From Rosistilla carotiformis (lineage in GTDB: Bacteria; Planctomycetota; Planctomycetia; Pirellulales; Pirellulaceae), in NCBI RefSeq assembly GCF_007753095.1, contig NZ_CP036348.1, forward strand, positions 5,743,411 through 5,807,410: DNA of 64,000 bases. Reading direction: 5' to 3'. Each line of letters opens with the position of its first letter. Within the stretch, counting starts at the first letter, position 1. Below the pieces are notes generated by a model. It searched no databases. It was not told where the DNA came from and saw only the letters and a list, made by a program, of their open reading frames with translations. Of the stretch, positions 46,644 through 55,221 are shown in pieces. A program made the translations under genes and the position numbers.

Positions 46644-47681
46644 TCATTCCTGTGGTGCAGTTGGCGTTATGAATCGATCGTCGAAGACGCGGGCGGCTGA
46701 TACCTTATCGGCATCGACCAGTTCGATTTCGACCATCTGATCGATCAACGTCTGCCATCGCGCGGCAGTCATCTGGCCCAGCGGGGCGGAGGGATCTTCG
46801 CGGTCGCATAACGGACGGATCTGCTCCGCCCCAAACGCCAGCGCACCGGCATCCATGTCGGGATTGATCGAATCGATCAGGGCGTTGGTTTCGGCCGGAT
46901 CGTCGAGATATTTTTGCCAACCGCGAGCGCTCGCCCGCACGATTCGCTGGGCCAGGTCGCTCTGCGTATCCAACGTCTTGCGACTTGCAACCAGCACGCT
47001 GGCGTACGGGTTGTATCCGATCTCGGAGACCATTAGCGCGACCGGATCGGCTCCCTGCTGTTTGGCGACATAGGGCTCGCTGAAGATGTAAGCCTGTTGG
47101 GCGAACCGTTTGTTCGCCAAGAAGGGGCCGATGCTGCCGGGATAGGCGATCGTCTCGACGCCGGTCAGCGGCAGATGCTTCTGCATGTATTGAAAGAACG
47201 CCGGGCCGGTACCGATCGCCAGCGTGACGTCGCGAAGATCGGCCAGCTTCGAAATCCCCGATTCGCGATGGACCATGATACATCGCGGCGTGTTCTGGAT
47301 CGGGGCGAACAACGCGACAACTTCCGCGCCGGCTTGATGGCCAAACAGGACGCGATCGGCATTGGTCACGGCAAATGCAGCTCGCCCGGCCGCAACCGAC
47401 TGGACGACGGGAACGTTGGGCCCGCCGGGCAACAACGTCACCTCAAGCCCTTCGTCGGCGAAGTAGCCATGAACATCGGCCGCATAATAACCGCCATGTT
47501 CCGCTTCGGGGAACCAGTTCAATTGCAGCGTCACCTGTTGCAATCCGGTCGCGTCGGAGGTCGATCCGTCGGCCGAAGAATCGCTGCTGGACGAACAGCC
47601 CGACAACAGCAACGCGATGCAGATCACCAGCGAAACCGTTTTCGATCGCGCAGCGGTTATTGGCGACAACGTTCGATTCAT
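46644..47681 (-). CDS. NMT1/THI5-like ABC substrate-binding lipoprotein
   Basis: Encodes 345 residues from the ATG at 47681, giving a lipoprotein signal with lipobox LLLSGC and a Ser/Asp linker. The mature domain starts QVTLQLNWFPEAEHGGYYAA, the NMT1 family start, and contains GGPNVPVVQSVAAGRAAFAV. Family members deliver pyrimidine, riboflavin-like or aromatic substrates to an ABC importer. No permease or ATPase lies beside it. It begins 23 bp after the HAD-TreZ gene stop on the same strand, so the two are probably cotranscribed. Confidence 0.85.
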   Translation of the reverse strand: MNRTLSPITAARSKTVSLVICIALLLSGCSSSSDSSADGSTSDATGLQQVTLQLNWFPEAEHGGYYAADVHGYFADEGLEVTLLPGGPNVPVVQSVAAGRAAFAVTNADRVLFGHQAGAEVVALFAPIQNTPRCIMVHRESGISKLADLRDVTLAIGTGPAFFQYMQKHLPLTGVETIAYPGSIGPFLANKRFAQQAYIFSEPYVAKQQGADPVALMVSEIGYNPYASVLVASRKTLDTQSDLAQRIVRASARGWQKYLDDPAETNALIDSINPDMDAGALAFGAEQIRPLCDREDPSAPLGQMTAARWQTLIDQMVEIELVDADKVSAARVFDDRFITPTAPQE

Positions 47682-47704
47682 ATTCAAAATTCCCAAGATG
47701 TGCA

Positions 47705-50341
47705 CTACTGGCCCGCGGCGAGATTCCAAGTCCCCTCGCCGATCAGAACCGCTTGATTTTGTAGGGTCAGCTGAGTCGGCGAATCGCGATGAACCGACGA
47801 CTGCATCAACACCTCGCCGTCGATTTGCAGCGACAGCGGAGGCAATTCATCCGCGGGGGCGGAAAATCGCGAAACGACAAACTTCGGTCGGCCGTTGGGA
47901 GCTTGATATTGTAGCGCGAACAACGACCGCGCGGGATCGCAGACGACCGACAGATTTTTCCAATCCAACAACGACTCCCGCTGCCATGTTTTCCGCAGCG
48001 CGATCAAGTCGCGATACCATTGCCAGATCGCGGGGTCTTTGATCTGGATCGACTTGGAATTCGCAAACGCATCATCGTGGCTCGGCGCGATCGCACCTTT
48101 CCATTGGTGATGCGGGTATTCGTTGCGGCGACCGCGGTCGACGGCGCGTCGCAATCGCGGATCGCCGAAGTCGACAAAAAACATGAAGGGTGCGTCGCAC
48201 GCGTACTCCTCTCCCATGAAGATCATCGGGATCGATGGATAGAGCATCAGCAACGGGATCGCGGCGCGTTGGGTTTCGGTCGAGGTGAGTTGATGGAAGC
48301 GGGAACCATGCGGATGGTTGCCGACACAATCGTGCGTCTGCAAACCGCAGATCAGCGATGGCAAAAACGAGAAGTCTCCCTCGGCGTGCATCTGGCGACG
48401 GACTTCGCTATCGATCCGCGTGACCTTGGGCCCGGTGTGCAGGTAGCCGTGCTGCAACGCTTCTTCGATGTCGCTCGCTCCCGCGTAATGTCGATGCGCG
48501 AGATTGATATCCGGAACGGTGTGGGAATAGATCGCGTGCATGATATCGTCGGCCCAGATCGCATCGTAGGCGGTCCCATCGGTCGGCGAGACGAGGGCGT
48601 GATCGTAGATGTTCGCTTCGCCAATCAAATGAATCGGGCGATCGACGGTGCTGGCAAAATCGGTGACCGCGTGACGGATGCTGCGGAGGATCGGCTGGTC
48701 GCTGTCGTCGAACATGAAATGGACCGCATCCAAACGCAAACCGTCCAGATGGTATTCGCGCAGCCAATAGACGGCGTTCTCGATCACAAATCGCCGCGCC
48801 GATTCGCAGTTCTCGCCGTCGTAGTTGAACGCGTCGCCCCAAGGCGTGTGATGTCGCTTGGAGAAATAGGGAGCGAAGTCGTGAAGGTAGTTTCCCTCGG
48901 GCCCCAGGTGGTTGTAGACGACGTCCAAGATCACCGCGATTCCGGCGGCGTGACAGGCGTCGACGAAGCGTTTGAAATCGTCGGGCGTCCCGTAATTTTC
49001 GGTGGCGGCATAGATTTGGACTCCGTCGTAGCCCCAGTTGCGTGAACCGGCACACTGGGCCAACGGTAACACTTCGACCGCGGTGATCCCTAGCGAGACA
49101 AGCTCTTCGATCCGATCGATCGCCGCCAGATAAGATCCTTCGCTAGTGAAGGTTCCGAAGTGCATTTCGTAGATCACCAGGTCGCTTTTTGCGACGCCGC
49201 GATAGTCCGCATCGTGCCACGGATATTTGCGATGATCGACGACCATCGAAGGGCCGTGAACGCCTTGCGGCTGGAAGCGCGAAGCGGGATCGGGGCGACT
49301 GACGCGATCGTCCAATGAGATTTGATACCGATCGCCGCCACCGATTCCGCGGACCGTGCGATGGAAGTATCCATCTTCGTCGGGCTGGATCCGGAAGCGT
49401 TGGACTTCGCCGTCGGTCTGCTTTTCGATCGCAAGCCGTCCCGCGTAGGGAGCCCAGATATTGAAATGGGTCGCGTTGCAGGAGACGGGGACCGCGCCCA
49501 GCGGATCGCTGGAACGGGACTCTCGTTTTTCCGGCGGCACGAGTTCGAACCAACGACATCCTTCCAAGACACCCGACGTCGCTCGAGCCTCCGACAGATA
49601 GAATCGATCCAACGTTTTGCCGGTGCGGTGGGCTGCATAAACTGTCGACGCGATCTCCGGTTCGGCATTGCCAACGACGATCGTGCGATATCCCGCGAGG
49701 AAGACCTCCAAGTCGTTGCCACCGTCGCCGGCGAAGATAACTTGATCGCGATCATTGCCGCTGCGATCCAACCACCACTGCAAGGCGTAGGCTTTGGAGA
49801 GTCCTGCCGGCAGGATGTCGACGAGCCCTTCGCCCCAATGGAGATTGAAACCCGAGATCACATCGCAATCGATCCCCGAGTCGCGCAGACGGCTTTGAAT
49901 CGTGGCAACCGTCGCTTGCAGCGTCTTTGCTTCGGCGAAGTAGCTGATCTTGAACTGGTTCTGTTTTTCGGTGGCGCGGAACCGCAGGTCGACTAAATCT
50001 CTCAGCAGGTAGGAGACGTCATCGGTCGCAAAGCTGGCGAAGTTCGCTTCCAGATGCGTTTGGAAGTCGGGCAGGTAGTCGAAGTCACCGTCGTCGTTGC
50101 GGACAACGATCGTCGTGCCGCCATCGCAGATCGCGACTTCGGGTGCCGGAATCCGAAACGCCTGCAACGCTTCGATCATCGCCGCGCGATCGCGCCCCGT
50201 GACGGGAAGCACTTGCACGTCGTTGGCTTGCAAATTTTCGAGCAAGGTTTGCAGGTCGGCGATGTGAGTCGGATCGTCTTGCAGCGGCAACAGCGTGCCG
50301 TCCATATCGGTCGCGAGGATCGCGCGGGGTCGCGTTGGCAT
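47705..50341 (-). CDS. HAD sugar-phosphatase fused to malto-oligosyltrehalose trehalohydrolase (TreZ)
   Basis: Encodes one 878-residue frame. Residues 1-267 form a Cof/sucrose-phosphatase-type HAD phosphatase: Asp12 and Asp14 in ATDMDGTLLPL, CDGGTTIVV, and GDGGNDLEVF (205-214). Residues about 288-878 form a GH13 TreZ with YEMHFGTFTSEGSY, SRNWGYDGVQIY, DVVYNHLGPEGN, nucleophile Asp538 in GLRLDAVH and acid/base Glu575 in HLIGEANIYD. TreZ releases trehalose from maltooligosyltrehalose; no treY is in the window. The phosphatase could act on a sugar phosphate such as trehalose-6-phosphate or sucrose-6-phosphate; the substrate is unknown. Confidence 0.9.
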   Translation of the reverse strand: MPTRPRAILATDMDGTLLPLQDDPTHIADLQTLLENLQANDVQVLPVTGRDRAAMIEALQAFRIPAPEVAICDGGTTIVVRNDDGDFDYLPDFQTHLEANFASFATDDVSYLLRDLVDLRFRATEKQNQFKISYFAEAKTLQATVATIQSRLRDSGIDCDVISGFNLHWGEGLVDILPAGLSKAYALQWWLDRSGNDRDQVIFAGDGGNDLEVFLAGYRTIVVGNAEPEIASTVYAAHRTGKTLDRFYLSEARATSGVLEGCRWFELVPPEKRESRSSDPLGAVPVSCNATHFNIWAPYAGRLAIEKQTDGEVQRFRIQPDEDGYFHRTVRGIGGGDRYQISLDDRVSRPDPASRFQPQGVHGPSMVVDHRKYPWHDADYRGVAKSDLVIYEMHFGTFTSEGSYLAAIDRIEELVSLGITAVEVLPLAQCAGSRNWGYDGVQIYAATENYGTPDDFKRFVDACHAAGIAVILDVVYNHLGPEGNYLHDFAPYFSKRHHTPWGDAFNYDGENCESARRFVIENAVYWLREYHLDGLRLDAVHFMFDDSDQPILRSIRHAVTDFASTVDRPIHLIGEANIYDHALVSPTDGTAYDAIWADDIMHAIYSHTVPDINLAHRHYAGASDIEEALQHGYLHTGPKVTRIDSEVRRQMHAEGDFSFLPSLICGLQTHDCVGNHPHGSRFHQLTSTETQRAAIPLLMLYPSIPMIFMGEEYACDAPFMFFVDFGDPRLRRAVDRGRRNEYPHHQWKGAIAPSHDDAFANSKSIQIKDPAIWQWYRDLIALRKTWQRESLLDWKNLSVVCDPARSLFALQYQAPNGRPKFVVSRFSAPADELPPLSLQIDGEVLMQSSVHRDSPTQLTLQNQAVLIGEGTWNLAAGQ

Positions 50342-50565
50342 GAGTGGGCAGAGTCAAATGCGAGGGGTGCGGCGTGGTTTGCGAGGCGGACTACCTGACC
50401 GTAGCATATTCGCCGCGCAGCGAGTAGCGCAGGTACATCCGTCGCCCCCGAAGCCTTCGTCTGGCCACCTCACCGCGCAGGTCGCGGCAATAGGCTTCCG
50501 CAGTGAAACCGACGGCAATCGGAAAACCAAACGAGAGGGATGCGTCACTCGCCGCAGACGATGCC
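50342..50565. other. Short gap upstream of the fusion gene
   Basis: The 224 bp between the HAD-TreZ start and the terminator of the next gene must carry the fusion gene's promoter. No paired boxes, RNA gene or repeat was recognised. Confidence 0.3.
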
Positions 50566-50599
50566 AAAAAAAGAGGCCTTCGAATTTCGAAGGCCTCTT
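50566..50599 (-). terminator. Intrinsic terminator for the secreted glycine-rich protein gene
   Basis: A 14-bp perfect inverted repeat (AAGAGGCCTTCGAA and TTCGAAGGCCTCTT) at 50571-50599 is followed, in minus-strand direction, by a run of seven T residues (complement of 50566-50572). It lies about 54 bp past the minus-strand stop at 50653. Confidence 0.9.
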
Positions 50600-50652
50600 A
50601 CACGTCAATTTATCAGAAATTTAAAGTGTTCCCAAACCGGACACTTGCGAAC

Positions 50653-51783
50653 TTAGGGGGCTGCTGGGCTGGCGACGTCGTCATCATCATCATCGCTCGC
50701 CAAAACGGCTGCCGCGGCTGCCAAACCAGCCAATGCGGCCAAGTCTCCTCCACCGCCTCCGCCGCCACCACCACCGCCGCCGCCCATGTTACTGCCACCG
50801 GCAGGGGCTGCGCCATTTCCAGCGGCCGCGTTCGCGATCCCGCCAGTCGATTGGTAGCTGTTGCGAATCGCATCGATCGTCGAGTTGAGCATCGAAGTCG
50901 GGACCAGACCACAGATCAGCACGTTGCCGACCGATTGCAGATTGGTTCGCATGCTGACGGGTTGAACAGCCGAAACGGTTGGGGCGGCAAGCAATTCAAA
51001 GGAGAACGCAGTGTATCCCAGTTGTCCCGCAGCGATCACGCCATAAACACCTGGATTCAAACCCGCCACCGAGAAACCTCCGGCGGTGTCGGTGACTGCT
51101 CGCGTGACCACGGTTCCCGCTTTCACGATCGAGACGTTGATCGATTCCAGCGAACCAATCGTCTTCATGTCCGCTCGCAGCGGTGCCAAAACCTGTCCCT
51201 TGAGGCTGCCATCGGACGCCAATTGGACTTGATAGAAACTGCTGCCGGAAACCTGATAGGCTTCCAAACCAGCCAACGGTGCAAAAGGGCCTTCGGGCGA
51301 ACCGAGATAACCGCGAATGTTTCGCAGCACTTCCGCTTCGGAAACCGAAACGATCGGGAAGACCAACGGAGCCGACTTTGCTTCGTTCGCGACGTTCGCA
51401 TAGATGAATAGGACACCGTGCTTTTGTTGTTTCGCATCGGCAACGACCAACGAATACCAACCCGCTCCCGGAACTCGCAATGCAGCAACTCCGCCCGCAT
51501 TGGCGATCGCCTGTCCCACAGGGCCATTGGCTCCAACAAGCGAGACCGACAAATTACCGACCGCCGATGGGCCCCCGGTGCCCGTTGCAAGATCGATCAA
51601 TTGAACCTGCATCGTGCCGGTGCTATCGACGTTTGCAATCAAGCCTTCGGGAAAGGGAGCGCTTCCGCCGAGCGCCTGTTGCGTGCTCGCCGTACGCACG
51701 CGAAGCGATTGAGTGGTATCGTCGGCTGAGAGCTGTAAAACGCCACCCACCAAAAGTGACAGCGCTATGATGGAACGAAGCAT
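50653..51783 (-). CDS. Secreted carboxypeptidase-regulatory-like protein with glycine/aspartate tail
   Basis: Encodes 376 residues with a signal peptide (MLRSIIALSLLVGGVLQLSA). It has repeated beta-rich segments, including SAVGNLSVSLVGANGPVGQA and VVTRAVTDTAGGFSVAGLNP, the latter like carboxypeptidase regulatory/Cna-B folds. The C-terminal tail has a 13-residue glycine run, an Ala/Leu stretch (LAALAGLAAAAAVLAS) and six Asp. The Ala/Leu stretch may be a short anchor helix. Probably exported and surface-associated; function unknown. A strong terminator follows. Confidence 0.75.
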   Translation of the reverse strand: MLRSIIALSLLVGGVLQLSADDTTQSLRVRTASTQQALGGSAPFPEGLIANVDSTGTMQVQLIDLATGTGGPSAVGNLSVSLVGANGPVGQAIANAGGVAALRVPGAGWYSLVVADAKQQKHGVLFIYANVANEAKSAPLVFPIVSVSEAEVLRNIRGYLGSPEGPFAPLAGLEAYQVSGSSFYQVQLASDGSLKGQVLAPLRADMKTIGSLESINVSIVKAGTVVTRAVTDTAGGFSVAGLNPGVYGVIAAGQLGYTAFSFELLAAPTVSAVQPVSMRTNLQSVGNVLICGLVPTSMLNSTIDAIRNSYQSTGGIANAAAGNGAAPAGGSNMGGGGGGGGGGGGGDLAALAGLAAAAAVLASDDDDDDVASPAAP

Positions 51784-51927
51784 GATGAGATCTCGCGGCG
51801 CAGAGTGTTAGGGAAGCTAGTGACAATGCATAAAGTTATCGAATTCCACACGCGCCGGCAACTCTAAACAAAAGAATACCGGTAGTTTTGCATTCCACCC
51901 AGTTGGAGGGGTTCAACCGGTTCTCGG

Positions 51928-52896
51928 CTAGACAGGGGCGGGAAGATCGCGTTGATTGAAACGTCGCAGCGCCAAACAATACCCTGCCGTCCCGATGGCA
52001 AACAAGAACAGGGTTGCCGCAAAGGGACCGGGTATCTGGGTACCGTCGGGACCTGTCAGGAGGATCTGCCAAGGAGACCCCGTTTCGGGGTTCACCCGAT
52101 GCTGGATGATCTCCTGCGGCATGTAACAGGTGAAATACGTCAAATATTTCAACCAATCGAGTCGCTCGGTCGCTTGGGAGGCGATCATCAGGATCACGTT
52201 GACGACATAAAAGCCGATCGTCACTCCGACCGAACGCCAACGATAGCGATCGATGCTGCTGAGCCAGGTACTGATGCCCAACAGCGCGAAACCAAACGCA
52301 AACAGGTTCAACACGCCCACGCCAAAGACCTCTGCCGAGACGAACTGCCGCATCGGCGTAAAAATCGGTTCGGCAGGCCCGGTTGGCAGCGGCAGATGCA
52401 GGCCGATCAAGGGGATGTAAAACGTAGGAGCTGGGGGAATCTGTTTGACACTGAACAGCATGATTCCGATCCAGATGCCGAGCCAGACGCACAGCGATAG
52501 CCCCGCCAAGCCCAGCACCGCGACGGTCCCATGGGCCCGCATCACTTGGCTGCGCGTGACCGGTTGAGCCAGCAACATCTCCAGCGTGCCACGCCCCAGT
52601 TCGCCACTGACCACATCGGAACCCCGCGCGATCACCCAGACAACGATGCATAAAACGACGATCGGTTCATCAAAGGTCATCCCAATCCGGCCGACGTAGC
52701 TGAACAATTGATCGAACGGGATCGGCGAAAAGCGTTCGTATTCGCGGAACTGTTCGATGATCGCTTTGAAGCGATCCATCTCCATCTGGCTGACCAACCA
52801 AACGCGCAACACATTAAACGACACCAAAGCGAGCGCGCACGCGAGCCACAGCAAAATCGCTTCACCAACATACTTGCGAATCAAAACGCGTGTCAT
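51928..52896 (-). CDS. ABC-2 type transporter permease
   Basis: Encodes 322 residues with about six TM segments, starting MTRVLIRKYVGEAILLWLAC. The pattern SDVVSGELGRGTLEMLLAQP is typical of ABC-2 permeases (NosY/CcmB-like). It starts one base before the ATPase stop, so the two genes are translationally linked. The protein probably exports a lipid-like or peptide substrate or works in membrane remodelling; the substrate is unknown. Confidence 0.85.
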   Translation of the reverse strand: MTRVLIRKYVGEAILLWLACALALVSFNVLRVWLVSQMEMDRFKAIIEQFREYERFSPIPFDQLFSYVGRIGMTFDEPIVVLCIVVWVIARGSDVVSGELGRGTLEMLLAQPVTRSQVMRAHGTVAVLGLAGLSLCVWLGIWIGIMLFSVKQIPPAPTFYIPLIGLHLPLPTGPAEPIFTPMRQFVSAEVFGVGVLNLFAFGFALLGISTWLSSIDRYRWRSVGVTIGFYVVNVILMIASQATERLDWLKYLTYFTCYMPQEIIQHRVNPETGSPWQILLTGPDGTQIPGPFAATLFLFAIGTAGYCLALRRFNQRDLPAPV

Positions 52897-53820
52897 CTAT
52901 GCCACCTCCTGCGGCGCGTTGGAATCAGCGACCGAGGCGTCGCCGACGGGATGGTGCACGCGATCGTAGATCGCTTCGATTCCTAAAGGCTCCAATCGCA
53001 GTTCGCGAGGCGCGAGGGTCGCCAACCAGCTGAGCAAAGGTGCCAAATCACTATCGGTCTCCAGCACAATCCGGTCTCCTTCCCGAAACGTTTCCTCGAC
53101 GCGTTCTCGCAGCGAATGCGGAATCTCAAAGTGTTTGTCATCGATCCAAAGGATGATCCGATGTCGATCCTTCAGTTCTGAGATCGATTGCTCCAGCACC
53201 AATTGGCCGCGTCGCAAGAAGACGACTCGATTGCAAACCTGTTCGATTTCCGAGAGCACATGCGACGAAAGGATCACCGTGCGGCCACTGTCGCGGATCT
53301 GTTCGACCTGTTCCAGCACCGCCTTGCGAACCGAAGGGTCCAGGTTGGCTGTCGGTTCGTCGAGGATCACGATCGGCGACTGAGTCGACAGCACGACACA
53401 GAGCGCCAGCTTTTGTCGCATCCCGGTCGACATAAATCCGACGCGGCGCTGCAGGTCCAATTCGAAGCGGTCGGCCAACGCCAGGCTGCGTTCGGCGGAA
53501 CCCAACGGATGCAGGTCGCTGAAGAATCGCAGCACACTGCGCCCCCGCATGTGTCGCGGCAGCCGCGCGTCGCCGGGCAGGTAGGCGACGTTCTGGCGGA
53601 CGGCCAAGCTTTCGCTGAACACATCGTGACCGCAGATCGACGCGGTTCCAGAACTCGGTCGCAGGAAACCGAGCAGGGTTCGCAGCAGCGTCGTCTTCCC
53701 CGCTCCATTGGGCCCCAGCAAACCAAACACGTCGCCAGGTTGGACCGTCAGCGAGCAGCGGTCCAAGGCAACAAAGTCCCCAAAACGTTTCGTCAACGCG
53801 CGCGTTTCAACAATCGACAT
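52897..53820 (-). CDS. ABC transporter ATP-binding protein
   Basis: Encodes 307 residues. Walker A is GPNGAGKTTLLRT, the signature region is MSTGMRQKLALC (in place of a canonical LSGGQ), Walker B is IVILDEPTANLD, and the switch His is in ILSSHVLSE. It pairs with the following permease (adjacent stop and start), forming an ABC-2 exporter. The final 70 residues form an accessory domain common to NatA-like ATPases. Confidence 0.92.
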   Translation of the reverse strand: MSIVETRALTKRFGDFVALDRCSLTVQPGDVFGLLGPNGAGKTTLLRTLLGFLRPSSGTASICGHDVFSESLAVRQNVAYLPGDARLPRHMRGRSVLRFFSDLHPLGSAERSLALADRFELDLQRRVGFMSTGMRQKLALCVVLSTQSPIVILDEPTANLDPSVRKAVLEQVEQIRDSGRTVILSSHVLSEIEQVCNRVVFLRRGQLVLEQSISELKDRHRIILWIDDKHFEIPHSLRERVEETFREGDRIVLETDSDLAPLLSWLATLAPRELRLEPLGIEAIYDRVHHPVGDASVADSNAPQEVA

Positions 53821-54033
53821 AGGCTTGGATTCGGAGAGCGAGAGGGAGCAGCGGAGAGGCGATCGAAGCGTGTAGTGTAGGTTGTAACCGATCGTGCGTC
53901 GTCCCGATAACAGCGGCGACCGGCCTACTCAACAAACCTCCGCCTGCATAAAATCAACGCCCCGGCATCCCCCCAATACGATAATTTATTTTGTGCCGCC
54001 AAACTTTTTTTCGCCAGACCAGGAAAGGGAACG

Positions 54034-55221
54034 ATGCAGCTTCCTCAAGGATTTCGATTTGCCGGCGTGTGTTGCGGCATCAAAGCCAAAGCCGACCGCA
54101 AGGACCTAACACTGGTTGTTGGTGATCGCGACCTCGTCGCCGCGGGCGTCTATACCCAAAACAAGATCGTCGCGGCCCCGGTCGTTCTCAGCCGCAGCCG
54201 GACCCCTTCGTCGGCCGTTCGCGCTGTCGTGATCAACAGCGGCAACGCCAACGCCTGCACCGGCCAACAAGGTGACCGCGACGCGTTGGCGATGACAAAC
54301 CTTGTCGCCAAAGCATGCGATCTCGATCCCAGCAGCGTGCTGGTGATGAGCACCGGGATCATCGGGCACAAGTTGCCGATGGATCGCATCGAAAAAGGAA
54401 TCGAGTCGGCCGCCGGCCAGCTGAACAATGCATCCGACAATTTCCTCGCCGCCGCCGACGGAATCCTGACGACCGACCAAGGTCGCAAGCTCGCCTTCCG
54501 CTGCGAACAGATCGGCGACCAGAAGATCACCTTTGCCGCGATGGCCAAGGGAGCGGGGATGATCGGCCCGAACATGGCGACGATGTTGGGATTGGTGCTA
54601 TGCGATGCCAACCTCACCAAGATCGACGCGCAACGGGCGCTGCGTGTCGCTGCCGACGCAAGCTTTAACAGCATCAGCGTCGATGGGCACACGAGCACCA
54701 ACGATACGGTCAACCTGCTGTGCAGTGGCACCGCATCGGCGACGCCGTTGGCCGAAGAACATCTGACTCGCTTCACCGAAGTGCTGACCGATTTCTGTAT
54801 CGAATTAGCGAAACAGATTCCTGCCGACGGCGAAGGCGCGTTGCACGTGATCGAGATCCGTGTCGCGGGTGCCGATTGCTGTGACGATGCCAAGCAGATC
54901 GCCAAGGCGATTGCGGACAGCCCGCTGGTCAAGACGGCGGTGACGGGGAACGATCCCAACTGGGGACGGATCATGTCGGCGGCAGGATATGCCGGCGTCC
55001 TGGTGCGGCCCGAACTGTGTCAACTGAAGATCAACGGGGCAATGGTTTTCGATAAAGGCCAGCCGATCGACTTCGATGAAAAAACGATCAGCGATAGCAT
55101 GGCGTCCGACAAGACGGTGGTGCTGGAAGTGACTGTCGGCGACGGGCCGGGGACTTCGGTCTTCTGGACCAGCGATCTGACGACCGCTTACGTGACGTTT
55201 AACTCCGACTACTCGACCTGA
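54034..55221 (+). CDS. argJ: Bifunctional ornithine acetyltransferase/N-acetylglutamate synthase
   Basis: Encodes 395 residues; AGGAAAGGGAACG precedes the ATG at 54034. AVVINSGNANACTG is the conserved N-terminal motif and GPNMATMLGLVLCDAN contains the autocatalytic Thr183, which cleaves the proenzyme and then acts as nucleophile. It recycles the acetyl group from N-acetylornithine to glutamate in arginine synthesis. It overlaps the convergent sigma-factor gene by 13 bp. No other arg gene is adjacent. Confidence 0.95.
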   Translation: MQLPQGFRFAGVCCGIKAKADRKDLTLVVGDRDLVAAGVYTQNKIVAAPVVLSRSRTPSSAVRAVVINSGNANACTGQQGDRDALAMTNLVAKACDLDPSSVLVMSTGIIGHKLPMDRIEKGIESAAGQLNNASDNFLAAADGILTTDQGRKLAFRCEQIGDQKITFAAMAKGAGMIGPNMATMLGLVLCDANLTKIDAQRALRVAADASFNSISVDGHTSTNDTVNLLCSGTASATPLAEEHLTRFTEVLTDFCIELAKQIPADGEGALHVIEIRVAGADCCDDAKQIAKAIADSPLVKTAVTGNDPNWGRIMSAAGYAGVLVRPELCQLKINGAMVFDKGQPIDFDEKTISDSMASDKTVVLEVTVGDGPGTSVFWTSDLTTAYVTFNSDYST

